64,000 bases of DNA from Edaphobacter dinghuensis (GTDB lineage: Bacteria > Acidobacteriota > Terriglobia > Terriglobales > Acidobacteriaceae): contig NZ_BMGT01000005.1 of assembly GCF_014640335.1 (NCBI RefSeq), forward strand, positions 48,549-112,548, written 5' to 3'. Positions 1-8,136 of the stretch are shown here, piece by piece; position 1 is the stretch's first letter; every line of letters begins with the position of its first letter. The position numbers and the translations under genes were made by a program. The notes beneath the pieces are model-generated. The model saw only the letters and a program-made list of their open reading frames with translations. It ran no database searches and was not told the origin of the DNA.

Positions 1-1
1 C

Positions 2-181
2 CTGGAACAAGAGGGGGCCATTGCCTCGCAATGGGGGCCATCGGAGAACAACCGTCGCGCCCGCTTTTACCGCCTTACCCGGAGCGGCCAAAAATTGTTG
101 CATGCCGAGACGCGGGAGTGGGAACAGGCCGCAGCCATCGTCGAACGATTCTTCCGCGTGAAAGCCGAGGATTTGCAATGA
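2..181 (+). CDS. PadR-family transcriptional regulator, C-terminal fragment (5' end outside window)
   Basis: The first 59 codons of the window read as the end of a PadR-type winged-helix regulator. The tail contains ARFYRLTRSGQKLL, the beta-wing and turn typical of PadR proteins (R-x-Y-Y-x-L-T-x-x-G), then a helix rich in E, W and R (HAETREWEQAAAIVERFF). The stop TGA at 179-181 overlaps the ATG of the following permease by four bases (ATGA), so the two are translationally coupled. In Acidobacteria, PadR genes commonly sit directly before ADOP permeases and are thought to repress them. The N-terminal DNA-binding helices lie upstream of the window. Confidence 0.85.
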   Translation: MEQEGAIASQWGPSENNRRARFYRLTRSGQKLLHAETREWEQAAAIVERFFRVKAEDLQ

Positions 182-2832
182 GAGTCCTGCGACCATTTCT
201 CATCCGCCTGATGAATCTCGCCAAAGGCAACGACCAGGCAAGGCTGTGGGAGGAATTAGAAGAGCATCACACATTGCTGACAGAAGAATACATCCGTGCA
301 GGCATGGATAAAACGGAAGCTCGCCGTCAGGCGACGCTGGCGATAGGACCCATGCAGGTAGTTCGGGAACAGTACCATGCGCAGAAGACATTTCCGGTTT
401 TGGAGAATTTTGTCAGGGACCTTCGCTTCGCAGTTCGGAAGCTGATCAAATCTCCGTCTTTTGCCATCGCTACGATCCTGACGATGGCGCTTGGTATCAG
501 CGCTACATCGCTTGTCTTTAGTGTTTTCTATGCAGCGGTTGTGGCGCCCTATCCCTACAGGGATGCGAATCACATCGTGCAGATGGGGTTCGCCGGGAAA
601 CAAGGAATCCGCGGATTTATGGCCGTCAATGGGACTGACTTCCACGCGGTTCGACACGCGAGCACCGTCGCCGACGCCATGCTGACGGACTTTGCCGATC
701 CGATTACCACGATCTCCGGTTACCCGGAAGATATTCATGTTGCGCGGATGTCGGGCAACGCGTTCGATTTTCTTGGAGTGGCTCCTCTGTTTGGCCGGAC
801 GCTGACTCCGGCAGATCGAAACCAGCCTTTCGTCGTGCTTGGCTATCGTTTATGCCGATCGCATTTTCAATGCGATGCGAGAATACTGGGCCGAACCATC
901 GATTTCGACCACCGGCAATTTGTGGTTGTTGGCGTCATGCCGCCGAGGTTCGCATGGGAAGAGTCGGCGGCTTTCATTCCACTCCCTGCGGATAACAATC
1001 CGGACGAGGGACATCCGCTCTACTTGCGGGCCAGGTCTGGCGTCTCCTCAAGTGCGATGGCGTCCCAAATGCTGAGCCTGGTGCGCCATTTTGTTCTCGC
1101 GAATGAAGGGGTGGCACTTCCTTCGGAAACCCGCCTGGTTGCAATACCCTACGGTCAACGGAGTGGAGACGGCACACAAAGGCGAATGGTCTTGCTTTTT
1201 GCTCTGGTGTGCGTCCTCCTTTTGATCGCATGCGCCAACGTCTCGATATTGCTGCTCAGCCGGACAAGCGCGCGGGGTCACGAGTTCCAAATGCGCCATG
1301 CACTGGGAGCATCCCAGCGCCGCATTTTGGGACAGGTACTTGTCGAATCAGTCTTGATTGCGTGCAGCGGAGGAGCTCTCGGCGTCGGCCTTGCCTGTGC
1401 GGGTGTTGCCGTGTTGCAAACCGCGATTGCCAAAAGCTTCTTCCCTGCGGAAGCGGTGCTTACGATCAATGTGTGGGTAGTTTCATTCAGCACGGTGATT
1501 TCAGTAGCAACGGGGATACTCTTCGGCCTAATACCGGGTCTTTATGCGTCGAGAAATAGTGACACACCGCTGCTGGCTCCACAGCCGATCTCCGGGGCGT
1601 CCGGTCATCGGCACTCCCAACGCATCCTCATCGCGTTCCAGGTAGCGCTTACCTTGGTTTTGCTTGCGGTCGCAGAAACATCGATTCGGTCCTTTGTGTC
1701 TCTTTACCGAATGAACATGGGCTACGATCCCCACCATGTGTATTCGCTTCGCCTGCCGCTGTCCTTTGCCAAGAATGAAAGCTGGGCGTCGCGGGTCCAA
1801 TACCAGGCCCAGCTCGGAGAAGCACTTCGACGTATTCCCGGAGTGCTGGATGCCAGTGTCAGTGAAGCGATGCCCACGGGCGGTGGAATGCGGATGGAGT
1901 ATGGCATGCCGGAGGAGCAGTATGGCGGTGACATGGATGTCAAAATGCCGCGCGCAGACTTCGAATTTGTCGATGCCCACTACCTGTCACTGCTGCATAT
2001 TCCTGTTCTTTCAGGGAGACCTTTCCTCCAAACGGACCTGGACTCTGCCGAACCTGTCGCCATCGTCAACAAGACATTCGCACGCCGTTTGTTCGGTGAA
2101 CAAAATCCCCTGAGAAGGACACTGCGATTACCGCCTCTCGCAGCTGGATACGAGAATTTCGTGCGGCCCCCGCATGCATCGCAGATGGTCCGCATTATCG
2201 GGATCGCGGGGGATGTACGTGATGCGTGGATGCCTGGCGCGCCCGCCCGGGAGACGATCTACCTGCCAGAATCGCTCTTCGCCAGCCCATACCGTCTGGC
2301 TGCTCAACTACGCACCACAGAGGACTCCGACGCGATTCTCGAAACGGCTCGCCACGTCATAGCTGGCGTCAACCGCGCGCAACCTGTCTCGGATCCGCGC
2401 AAACTTGACGAGATCCTGAGTGAAGACCTACGCAGTCGCGACCGCTGGCTCGCGATCCTGGCTGGCGCGTTCTCGGCAAGCGCCTTGTTTCTGGCGGCAA
2501 TGGGCCTTTACAGCACCACGTTGTTTGCCGCCGGCCTGCGCATGCGCGAGTTCGGGCTTCGCGTCGCCCTGGGTGCTGCCCGCTGGGAAATCTTTCGCCT
2601 TGTTCTCTTTTCAGAGGTTCGAGCGGTGACTACCGGAGTCGGCATCGGCGTCTTATTGACCCTCTTTATACAGAGAGTCCTCCTCAGTGTAGTGGGGTTG
2701 GCCCCCATTCAGCTCTGGTTCTTGATTCCCGCATGCCTCGGGATGCTGCTTGTTTGTGCATTGGCGAATTCCTTCCCTGCACGACAGGCCGCGTATGTCG
2801 AGCCGAATACGATTCTGCGATCAGAATCATGA
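178..2832 (+). CDS. ADOP-family ABC transporter permease (MacB/FtsX-like)
   Basis: This 884-residue membrane protein belongs to the acidobacterial duplicated orphan permease group. An N-terminal cytoplasmic stretch ends in RDLRFAVRKL, a signature that precedes the first membrane helix. A MacB-type periplasmic core domain follows, then an FtsX-like permease block near residues 337-414 with ALGASQRRILGQVLVES. A second core domain and a second FtsX block lie near residues 760-828 (RVALGAARWEIFRLVLFSE). The start is the ATG at 178, which overlaps the padR stop; a longer frame from 31 would run inside padR. No ATPase gene is adjacent, as usual for ADOPs. The substrate is unknown; efflux or envelope stress are the usual guesses. 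Confidence 0.88.
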   Translation: MRVLRPFLIRLMNLAKGNDQARLWEELEEHHTLLTEEYIRAGMDKTEARRQATLAIGPMQVVREQYHAQKTFPVLENFVRDLRFAVRKLIKSPSFAIATILTMALGISATSLVFSVFYAAVVAPYPYRDANHIVQMGFAGKQGIRGFMAVNGTDFHAVRHASTVADAMLTDFADPITTISGYPEDIHVARMSGNAFDFLGVAPLFGRTLTPADRNQPFVVLGYRLCRSHFQCDARILGRTIDFDHRQFVVVGVMPPRFAWEESAAFIPLPADNNPDEGHPLYLRARSGVSSSAMASQMLSLVRHFVLANEGVALPSETRLVAIPYGQRSGDGTQRRMVLLFALVCVLLLIACANVSILLLSRTSARGHEFQMRHALGASQRRILGQVLVESVLIACSGGALGVGLACAGVAVLQTAIAKSFFPAEAVLTINVWVVSFSTVISVATGILFGLIPGLYASRNSDTPLLAPQPISGASGHRHSQRILIAFQVALTLVLLAVAETSIRSFVSLYRMNMGYDPHHVYSLRLPLSFAKNESWASRVQYQAQLGEALRRIPGVLDASVSEAMPTGGGMRMEYGMPEEQYGGDMDVKMPRADFEFVDAHYLSLLHIPVLSGRPFLQTDLDSAEPVAIVNKTFARRLFGEQNPLRRTLRLPPLAAGYENFVRPPHASQMVRIIGIAGDVRDAWMPGAPARETIYLPESLFASPYRLAAQLRTTEDSDAILETARHVIAGVNRAQPVSDPRKLDEILSEDLRSRDRWLAILAGAFSASALFLAAMGLYSTTLFAAGLRMREFGLRVALGAARWEIFRLVLFSEVRAVTTGVGIGVLLTLFIQRVLLSVVGLAPIQLWFLIPACLGMLLVCALANSFPARQAAYVEPNTILRSES

Positions 2833-3515
2833 TTCGATCCGAGAATTCCTCGCGCTCCCAGTCGCGGAGCCGAGCCTCCTATTGTCATGAGGTCGAGAAA
2901 CTCCTCGCGAGCACAGCAACAAGTCTTGGCCTGCCTCAGTGGATTCTGACCGGAGGAGCACAGTCTATTCAGACTCTCCGGAAGCTCCTGCGTGCACACA
3001 GGATGCTCTTCTCTAGGCTGAGCGTAAAGCCTATTGGGCCAACGGAAAAACCGGGCTCGACTGATCGATGCATGGGAGGGATGCCATGGGGTCTCGATGA
3101 TGAAGATCGCGAGCCGTTCACCAGACGAATCAAGGCGAGCAGGGCCTCGATATTGGCGCAGGTTGCCGTGTAGTCGATTCGCGATCAGAGCAGCGATTTC
3201 ACTATGGTTGCCAGGTGCTCGTGAGGGCATGAGCGGTCATCCCTCCAGATGCATAGAAATCGATGAATCGAGGTGAGCCGATGGAAGCGAGTACCACGTG
3301 GATTGGCGGATCATCGCTCTTCAAAAACGGCGTCAGGTGGAGGCCCTGAATCGCCGGTTTTGGGAGAAATTCGGGTGGTGCAGGTGGTGCAGTTTTTGGG
3401 TAGAATTGGTTCCACGGCAGAGATTCCAGAGAATTCATGGAAGTTATGGAAATTCGGAACCTGCTGATTCTAAAACGGATATGGCTTAAGCTGCATCGAT
3501 TCAATCAGTTGATTT
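2833..3515. other. Gene-free stretch of ~680 bp
   Basis: Between the ADOP permease and tRNA-Pro I see no reading frame with a recognisable domain on either strand. The open frames that cross it (for example near 2709-3230 on the minus strand and 2733-3173 on the plus strand) give low-complexity Arg/Ser/Cys-rich translations with no motif. A short direct repeat (GGTGGTGCAGGTGGTGCAG) lies near 3374-3392. The region may be decayed coding sequence or long untranslated spacer. Confidence 0.5.
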
Positions 3516-3592
3516 TGGTCGGGGCGGAGGGATTCGAACCCCCGACCCTCTGCTCCCAAAGCAGATGCGCTACCAGACTGCGCTACGCCCCG
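3516..3592 (-). tRNA. tRNA-Pro (anticodon UGG), CCA encoded
   Basis: On the minus strand the sequence folds as a full cloverleaf. The acceptor stem CGGGGCG/CGCCCCG has the C1-G72 pair typical of bacterial tRNA-Pro. The anticodon stem TCTGC/GCAGA closes the loop TTTGGGA, giving anticodon TGG. The T arm is GGGGG-TTCGAAT-CCCTC. The discriminator base is A, followed by an encoded CCA (plus-strand 3516-3518). Confidence 0.96.
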
Positions 3593-3631
3593 ACTGCCTT
3601 TAGTCTATCGCATCCATGCGTCGGCTCAACG

Positions 3632-4168
3632 CTACATAGCAAAGAGTCGATGCATATCCATGCCAATCGTTCGCAAAACGTGTTCTGCCATCCATGCAAC
3701 CAGCAGCATCGGCAACAGAACCAACCCTGCCAACACAACACATAGCACAATCAGAAATACCCAGCTCTGGATCGTATGTTTTCTCGGCTGCGCCAGGCTG
3801 CCGGCCAGCAGAGCATAGTTGCGCCGGTTCGCGCGCCAGGCAATGTCGAACATATCGCCCACAACCGGCACCGATCCCACCACAACTTCGATCCCTACAT
3901 TGGCCACCATGCGCGCCAGCGTCACATACGAAACACCGCGCATCCAGGCGGCAACGATGATGATGCACGAAGCAATTCCGCCAATCACATCGCCGATTCC
4001 CGGGATCACGCCAACGATGCCATCGAGACCGAAACGGATTGAGGTGCCGGGAATCTTCAGGAAATCATCCAGAATATGCGACAGCATATCCAGATTTTCG
4101 TCATCGAATAATTTTCCACCGCGTTTCAGGCGTGGCGGCAGAACCTCGGGCTTTGCTGTAAATTCCAT
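3632..4168 (-). CDS. DUF4112 domain-containing membrane protein
   Basis: This 178-residue protein matches the DUF4112 pattern: a soluble N-terminus (about 45 residues), then SIRFGLDGIVGVIPGIGD, where a Gly/Pro-rich loop enters the first hydrophobic helix. A second copy-like motif, VVGSVPVVGDMFDIAWRANRRN, lies near residues 95-117, and a C-terminal membrane helix spans roughly 135-160. The function of the family is unknown. The ATG at 4168 has a GGGAG ribosome-binding site five to six bases upstream. It lies alone between two tRNA genes on opposite strands. Confidence 0.85.
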   Translation of the reverse strand: MEFTAKPEVLPPRLKRGGKLFDDENLDMLSHILDDFLKIPGTSIRFGLDGIVGVIPGIGDVIGGIASCIIIVAAWMRGVSYVTLARMVANVGIEVVVGSVPVVGDMFDIAWRANRRNYALLAGSLAQPRKHTIQSWVFLIVLCVVLAGLVLLPMLLVAWMAEHVLRTIGMDMHRLFAM

Positions 4169-4207
4169 CGCACTCCCACGGTCGCGGTGCTATAATTCTC
4201 AGTATAC

Positions 4208-4283
4208 GGCGGCTATAGTTCAGTGGCAGAACGCCGCTCTGTGGCAGCGGATGTCGTGGGTTCGAACCCCACTAGCCGCCCCA
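4208..4283 (+). tRNA. tRNA-His (anticodon GUG), CCA encoded
   Basis: The cloverleaf has the His-specific extra G-1 (4208) opposite discriminator C73. The acceptor stem is GCGGCTA/TAGCCGC, the D arm GTTC-GAAC, and the anticodon stem CCGCT/AGCGG closes a loop with GTG. The T arm is GTGGG-TTCGAAC-CCCAC. CCA is encoded at 4281-4283. Confidence 0.96.
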
Positions 4284-4339
4284 AAATCTTTCCCCTCATC
4301 GAAGTCCAGTTATAGATACCTTCGAGCTCTCGGTCCGAC

Positions 4340-5104
4340 GTGGTCTCCGCACAAGCCTCAACTCGAATCTACGCCGGGACCTCCGGCTGGGCTTATCCGA
4401 CCTGGAAACCCGAGTTCTACCCTCCTAAAACTCCCACAAAGAAGTTTCTCGAGTTCTACGCCTCGCAACTTACCTCTGTCGAGGTCAATTACACCTTCCG
4501 CGCTCTGCCCACTGAAAAAATTCTGGAAGGCTGGCTTGCCTCCACGCCATCGCACTTCCGCTTCAGCTTCAAAGCGCCGCAGCGCATCACCCATTTCAGG
4601 AGACTTCGCGATTGCGATGCCGACGTAGTTCAATTTCTTGCCGCGCTCGAACCGGTCCGCCAAGTCGGCAAGCTGGGTCTTCTGCTCTTTCAACTTCCTC
4701 CTAACTTTAAAGCCGATGCCGGCCTGCTCACAACATTTCTCTCAACCCCTACCCTGCAAGCAGCCAGGAACGCACCCCGCATTGCGTTTGAGTTTCGCCA
4801 CGAATCCTGGTTCAGCGAAGAGATTTACAGGGTTTTACGGCAGCATGAGGCCGCGCTCTGCATCGCCGAAAGCGACGATCTTATTACCCCCGAGGTGCAT
4901 ACCGCGGCCGCATTCACCTGCTTCCGTCTGCGCCGCAGCGGAGCTTATTCTTCTGCGGAACTCGATTCCTTCGCCAAACGTTTCACCGCACTCGCAGAAC
5001 AGCGCGATGTCTACGCCTACTTCAAGCACGAGGACGAACCCACCGGCGCGCTCAACGCCAAAGCTTTCCTCGATCGCACCATGGCCCTCGAGGACAAGCA
5101 TTGA
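4340..5104 (+). CDS. DUF72 domain-containing protein (YecE-like)
   Basis: This 254-residue protein has the DUF72/YecE TIM-barrel fold signatures: YAGTSGWAYPTWKPEFYP near the N-terminus, VEVNYTFRALP, FRFSFKAPQRITH, GLLLFQLPP and FEFRHESWF. The biochemical role of the family is not established. It starts with GTG at 4340, 56 bases after tRNA-His; no better ATG lies upstream in frame. The stop overlaps the next start (TGATG), so it is likely co-transcribed and translationally coupled with the YheT-type hydrolase that follows. Confidence 0.88.
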   Translation: MVSAQASTRIYAGTSGWAYPTWKPEFYPPKTPTKKFLEFYASQLTSVEVNYTFRALPTEKILEGWLASTPSHFRFSFKAPQRITHFRRLRDCDADVVQFLAALEPVRQVGKLGLLLFQLPPNFKADAGLLTTFLSTPTLQAARNAPRIAFEFRHESWFSEEIYRVLRQHEAALCIAESDDLITPEVHTAAAFTCFRLRRSGAYSSAELDSFAKRFTALAEQRDVYAYFKHEDEPTGALNAKAFLDRTMALEDKH

Positions 5105-6141
5105 TGTCAACAACAACGTTCGCAACCGATACCGTTCTAACAGCCGATTTTCAGCCACGACGCTACCTGCGCAACGGCCACCTGCAGACCATCTTCGGCA
5201 ACTATCTTCCTCGCGCCAACAGCCTTCCTGCACCCGAGGCTCAGCTCGTCGAGGTCTCTCCCGCCACGGACTACCAGATCTCGAGCCAGGTGCTCTGCCA
5301 CTGCCACTGGCAGCCTGAAGATGTCCGTGCCACGCGGCCAACCGCCATCATCGTGCATGGCCTCGAAGGCTCATCCAATTCGCAGTATGTGATCGGCAAC
5401 GCCAATAAGCTCTGGCATGCCGGCTGCAACGTCGTCCGTATGAACATGCGTAATTGCGGCGGCACCGAAGCGCTGGCGCCGACGCTCTACCACTCCGGGC
5501 TCTCGGGCGATGTCGACGCGGTCATGCGCTTCTTCGTCGAGCTGCACCATCTTCAATCCATCACGCTCATCGGGTACTCCATGGGTGGCAACCTTGTGCT
5601 CAAGCTTGCAGGAGAGCTCGGTAAAAACCCGCCGCCCGAGCTTCATGCAGTCATCGGCGTCTCGCCGGTCATCGACCTCGCGCCCTCTTCGGCGGCTCTT
5701 CACCTCTGGCAAAATCGCGTCTACGAAAAGAAGTTCGTACGCGCCATGCTGCGCCGCTTTCGCCGCAAGGCGTCGCTCTTCCCTCGCGCATTCGATCCCA
5801 ATCGCGCCACCGGCGTTAGCTCACTTCGCGACTTTGACGAACACATCATCTCTCTCTACGCCGGTTTCGCCAACGCCGACGACTATTACCATCGCGTAGC
5901 CGCCGCTCGCGTCATCGATCAAATCACCGTACCCACGCTCATCCTCAACTCTCTCGATGATCCCTTCATTCGGATCGCGCCCGATACCCGCGACAAGATT
6001 GTGGCGAATCCGAACATCACCTTCCTCGAGACAGCTCAGGGTGGCCACTGCGCCTTCCTCGCCCAGCCCGATCCAACCACCGGCTACGATGGCTACTGGG
6101 CAGAGCACACGCTGCTGCGCTTCATCCTTGCCAACGCATAA
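5104..6141 (+). CDS. YheT-family alpha/beta hydrolase
   Basis: This 345-residue alpha/beta-fold hydrolase has the YheT/ABHD1-type opening motif RYLRNGHLQTIFGNYLPR (about residues 18-35). The oxyanion strand is IIVHGLEGSS and the nucleophile elbow is GYSMGGN near residue 157. A catalytic Asp candidate is in NSLDDPF and a catalytic His in GGHCAF near the C-terminus. Relatives are esterases or lipases of uncertain substrate. I chose the ATG at 5104, which overlaps the DUF72 stop (TGATG), over the TTG immediately before it. The DUF72-hydrolase pair looks like a two-gene operon. Confidence 0.9.
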   Translation: MSTTTFATDTVLTADFQPRRYLRNGHLQTIFGNYLPRANSLPAPEAQLVEVSPATDYQISSQVLCHCHWQPEDVRATRPTAIIVHGLEGSSNSQYVIGNANKLWHAGCNVVRMNMRNCGGTEALAPTLYHSGLSGDVDAVMRFFVELHHLQSITLIGYSMGGNLVLKLAGELGKNPPPELHAVIGVSPVIDLAPSSAALHLWQNRVYEKKFVRAMLRRFRRKASLFPRAFDPNRATGVSSLRDFDEHIISLYAGFANADDYYHRVAAARVIDQITVPTLILNSLDDPFIRIAPDTRDKIVANPNITFLETAQGGHCAFLAQPDPTTGYDGYWAEHTLLRFILANA

Positions 6142-6183
6142 CCATTCTCTGCCAGCCTAAGACTCCCGCTAAGATAGTTATTG

Positions 6184-6804
6184 ATGCTCGCCGAATGGTC
6201 CGTAGAAGCCTCCGCAGACGATCCCGTCCTCGTCATTCCCTGGTCTGACCCCTCAGACCCCACCGGCGACCGTCGTTTCATCGACTTGCGCGAAAATCCC
6301 TACGACCTCGACCATATCCCCGAAGCCGAGTTGTATCCCCCACTCATGCACGCTCTTCGCTCCCTCAACGCTCTTCGTTCTCCAGTATTCACGGCCAAAT
6401 GCGATGCATGGCCGCTCCGCCCAAAGCAGGACGCAGACGAGCTTGAGACCCTTCGCCTCAACCTCGACATCTTCGAGGACGCGGCCAACGACGCCTCCCA
6501 CGGCTTCGTCAGCTATATCGACATCCTATGGCGCGAGCGCTCCATCTTCACCTCGTTTCACCAGCACGAGCAGCTTCTGCACCGCCTCACCCGACACGCA
6601 GCACCGCTCAGCCACCCCTATGCCATGCTCGACTGCGTTCTGCGCCCCGCACTCGTCGACCTCACCGGCCCGCAGGAAGGTTTCGCCCTCAGCCTCTACA
6701 TCAAGTCGCTTGGCCACGATCCGCAATCCGCCGAAGAGAACTGGGCCAGCGCGCTCGATGCGGTCGTGGGCCTGGTCCGTAGCAAAGATCTCTCCTTCGC
6801 CTAA
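6184..6804 (+). CDS. Conserved hypothetical protein
   Basis: I do not recognise this 206-residue protein. It is soluble, acidic and compositionally normal, with aromatic residues spread throughout and no signal peptide or membrane segment. Notable stretches are DDPVLVIPWSDPSD near the N-terminus and HGFVSYIDILWRERSIF in the middle. It follows the YheT-type hydrolase by 42 bases on the same strand and precedes tRNA-Arg, so it may be the third gene of that transcription unit. The ATG at 6184 directly follows a TTG that could also start it. Its codon use resembles the neighbours, which supports a real gene. Confidence 0.7.
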   Translation: MLAEWSVEASADDPVLVIPWSDPSDPTGDRRFIDLRENPYDLDHIPEAELYPPLMHALRSLNALRSPVFTAKCDAWPLRPKQDADELETLRLNLDIFEDAANDASHGFVSYIDILWRERSIFTSFHQHEQLLHRLTRHAAPLSHPYAMLDCVLRPALVDLTGPQEGFALSLYIKSLGHDPQSAEENWASALDAVVGLVRSKDLSFA

Positions 6805-6855
6805 GTTTTTTCCTGTTGATCGTCCTACCCGCTACAATCGAATCAGGATGCATCG

Positions 6856-6931
6856 GGGCGAGTAGCTCAATGGATAGAGCATCAGCCTTCTAAGCTGACG
6901 GTTGCAGGTTCGAGCCCTGCCTCGCTCACCA
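6856..6931 (+). tRNA. tRNA-Arg (anticodon UCU), CCA encoded
   Basis: The acceptor stem GGGCGAG/CTCGCTC has one G-U pair. The D arm is GCTC-GAGC, the anticodon stem TCAGC/GCTGA closes CTTCTAA (anticodon TCT), and the T arm is GCAGG-TTCGAGC-CCTGC. The discriminator is A, with CCA at 6929-6931. Confidence 0.95.
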
Positions 6932-6966
6932 CCCTCCATGTTCGTCCTTGTGCCGGCCCAATGCCG

Positions 6967-7020
6967 ACAAAATGTGATGGGCCGCGGAAGTTGGAAGTTC
7001 CGCGGCCCATCACATTTTGT
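6967..7020. repeat. Perfect 23-bp inverted repeat with 8-nt loop
   Basis: The left arm at 6967-6989 (ACAAAATG...CGCGGAA) is exactly complementary to the right arm at 6998-7020, with loop GTTGGAAG. It lies between tRNA-Arg and the convergent pyrophosphatase gene. It could be a bidirectional terminator, since the arm ends are A/T rich. A perfect stem of this length without a clear T tract could also be a small mobile palindrome. Confidence 0.8.
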
Positions 7021-7040
7021 CTTTGTAAAAAACACAGAAA

Positions 7041-7088
7041 CACGTCATCTCGACCGAAGCGTAGCGAAGTGGAGAGACCCCTGTATTT
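7041..7088 (+). repeat. Dispersed intergenic repeat, copy A
   Basis: This copy has the conserved left end CACGTCATCTCGACCG and right end GTGGAGAGACCCCTGTATTT, with the short centre AAGCGTAGCGAA. It lies between tRNA-Arg and the 3' end of the pyrophosphatase gene. See the finding on the repeat family for the other copies. Confidence 0.9.
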
Positions 7089-7124
7089 ATCTTTGGCTGG
7101 CCGAAAAAAGCTCCAGCATCTCAA

Positions 7125-7682
7125 CTACTTCTTAGCAGCAACCTCTGCCTGCCCCTTCGTCTTGTTATCGATAAAGGCCTGCTGCGCTTCGATCACCTTG
7201 TCGCGTGCAAACGAAGCATCGCGCCAGCCCTTCACCTCGACACGCTTGCCTTCAAGATCTTTGTAGATGGCAAAGAAGTGCGTGATCTCCTTGAGCATGT
7301 GCGGGTAGATCTCCGAGTAGTTCCACACGTCCTGATAACGCGGATTATTCTTACCCACGCAAAGGACCTTCTCGTCGGCCACCCCCTGGTCGAGCATCTC
7401 CAGCACCCCAATGGGGCGGACCTCCTGGATACAGCCGGAAAAGCTGGGCGTATCGACGAGCACCAGAACGTCCAGCGGATCGCCATCGGCCGCAAGCGTG
7501 CTCGGAATAAAACCGTAATCACCAGGATAGTGAACGGGGGAGTAGAGGTTGCGATCCAGCCGGAAGACGTGCAGCTTTTTGTCGTACTCGTATTTGTTGA
7601 TGCCTTCGAAGGGGATCTCGATGACGGCGTTGATTACCTCGGGGGCTTTTTCTCCGATGGGTAGCTCAAGATAGTTCGGCAT
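7125..7682 (-). CDS. ppa: Inorganic pyrophosphatase
   Basis: This 185-residue protein is a family I soluble inorganic pyrophosphatase, hydrolysing pyrophosphate to phosphate in the cytoplasm with Mg2+. The signature DGDPLDVLVLVD (about residues 66-77) carries the metal-binding Asp residues. Other active-site segments are FEGINKYEYDKK, YPGDYGFIPST and GKNNPRYQDVW. The length matches the hexameric bacterial enzyme, with a short Lys/Ala-rich C-terminal tail. The ATG at 7682 is unambiguous. It is divergent from purS across 122 bp; both pathways handle pyrophosphate-linked nucleotide metabolism, but that link is only suggestive. Confidence 0.97.
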   Translation of the reverse strand: MPNYLELPIGEKAPEVINAVIEIPFEGINKYEYDKKLHVFRLDRNLYSPVHYPGDYGFIPSTLAADGDPLDVLVLVDTPSFSGCIQEVRPIGVLEMLDQGVADEKVLCVGKNNPRYQDVWNYSEIYPHMLKEITHFFAIYKDLEGKRVEVKGWRDASFARDKVIEAQQAFIDNKTKGQAEVAAKK

Positions 7683-7804
7683 AAAGTCTGGGATCTCTTC
7701 TCATGTGCGAAATTTTGCAGCGTCTAACGTGCGATAGCTGCCAAGGAAACGGTTTCCTCTCTGTTTTAGGAAGGAAAGCGTCACCTTGTCTATAATCAAG
7801 CAGA

Positions 7805-8050
7805 ATGAAGGCTCATGTCTATGTCACGCTGAAACGAACGGTGCTGGATGCCCAGGGGCAGACAGTCGCGGATGCACTGCGGCGAATGGAATATCGCGGC
7901 ATTGCCGACGTGCGGCAGGGTAAGTATTTCCTGCTGACCTTGGAAGATGGATTGGACCAGAACGCGGCGAAGGCCGAGGTAGAACGGATCGCTCGCGAGG
8001 TGCTCACCAATCCGGTAATCGAAGAGTTTACCTTCCGGCTGGAACCCTAA
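7805..8050 (+). CDS. purS: Phosphoribosylformylglycinamidine synthase subunit PurS
   Basis: This 81-residue protein matches PurS, the small subunit that bridges PurL and PurQ in the fourth step of purine synthesis. It begins MKAHVYVTLKRTVLDAQG, continues with an ALRRMEY helix and the GKYFLLTLE strand, and ends NPVIEEFTFRLE, which is typical. The length is normal. The gene usually sits next to purQ and purL, but here it stands alone between ppa and hemE, so its partners must lie elsewhere in the genome. Confidence 0.92.
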   Translation: MKAHVYVTLKRTVLDAQGQTVADALRRMEYRGIADVRQGKYFLLTLEDGLDQNAAKAEVERIAREVLTNPVIEEFTFRLEP

Positions 8051-8136
8051 ACACTGCGTTCTCACAGTTTTCGGTCAAAATTAATCGCCGTCGCTGGAAG
8101 CGGCAAGCGGCTGGTGCTAGGCTCAAGAGCGTAGCA

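Noticed and set aside
2709..3230. Minus-strand 173-codon frame after the ADOP permease
   Set aside because: No recognisable domain, odd Cys/Arg composition, overlaps the permease 3' end.
3437..3745. Plus-strand frame crossing tRNA-Pro
   Set aside because: It reads through the antisense of a functional tRNA gene, a known source of false proteins.
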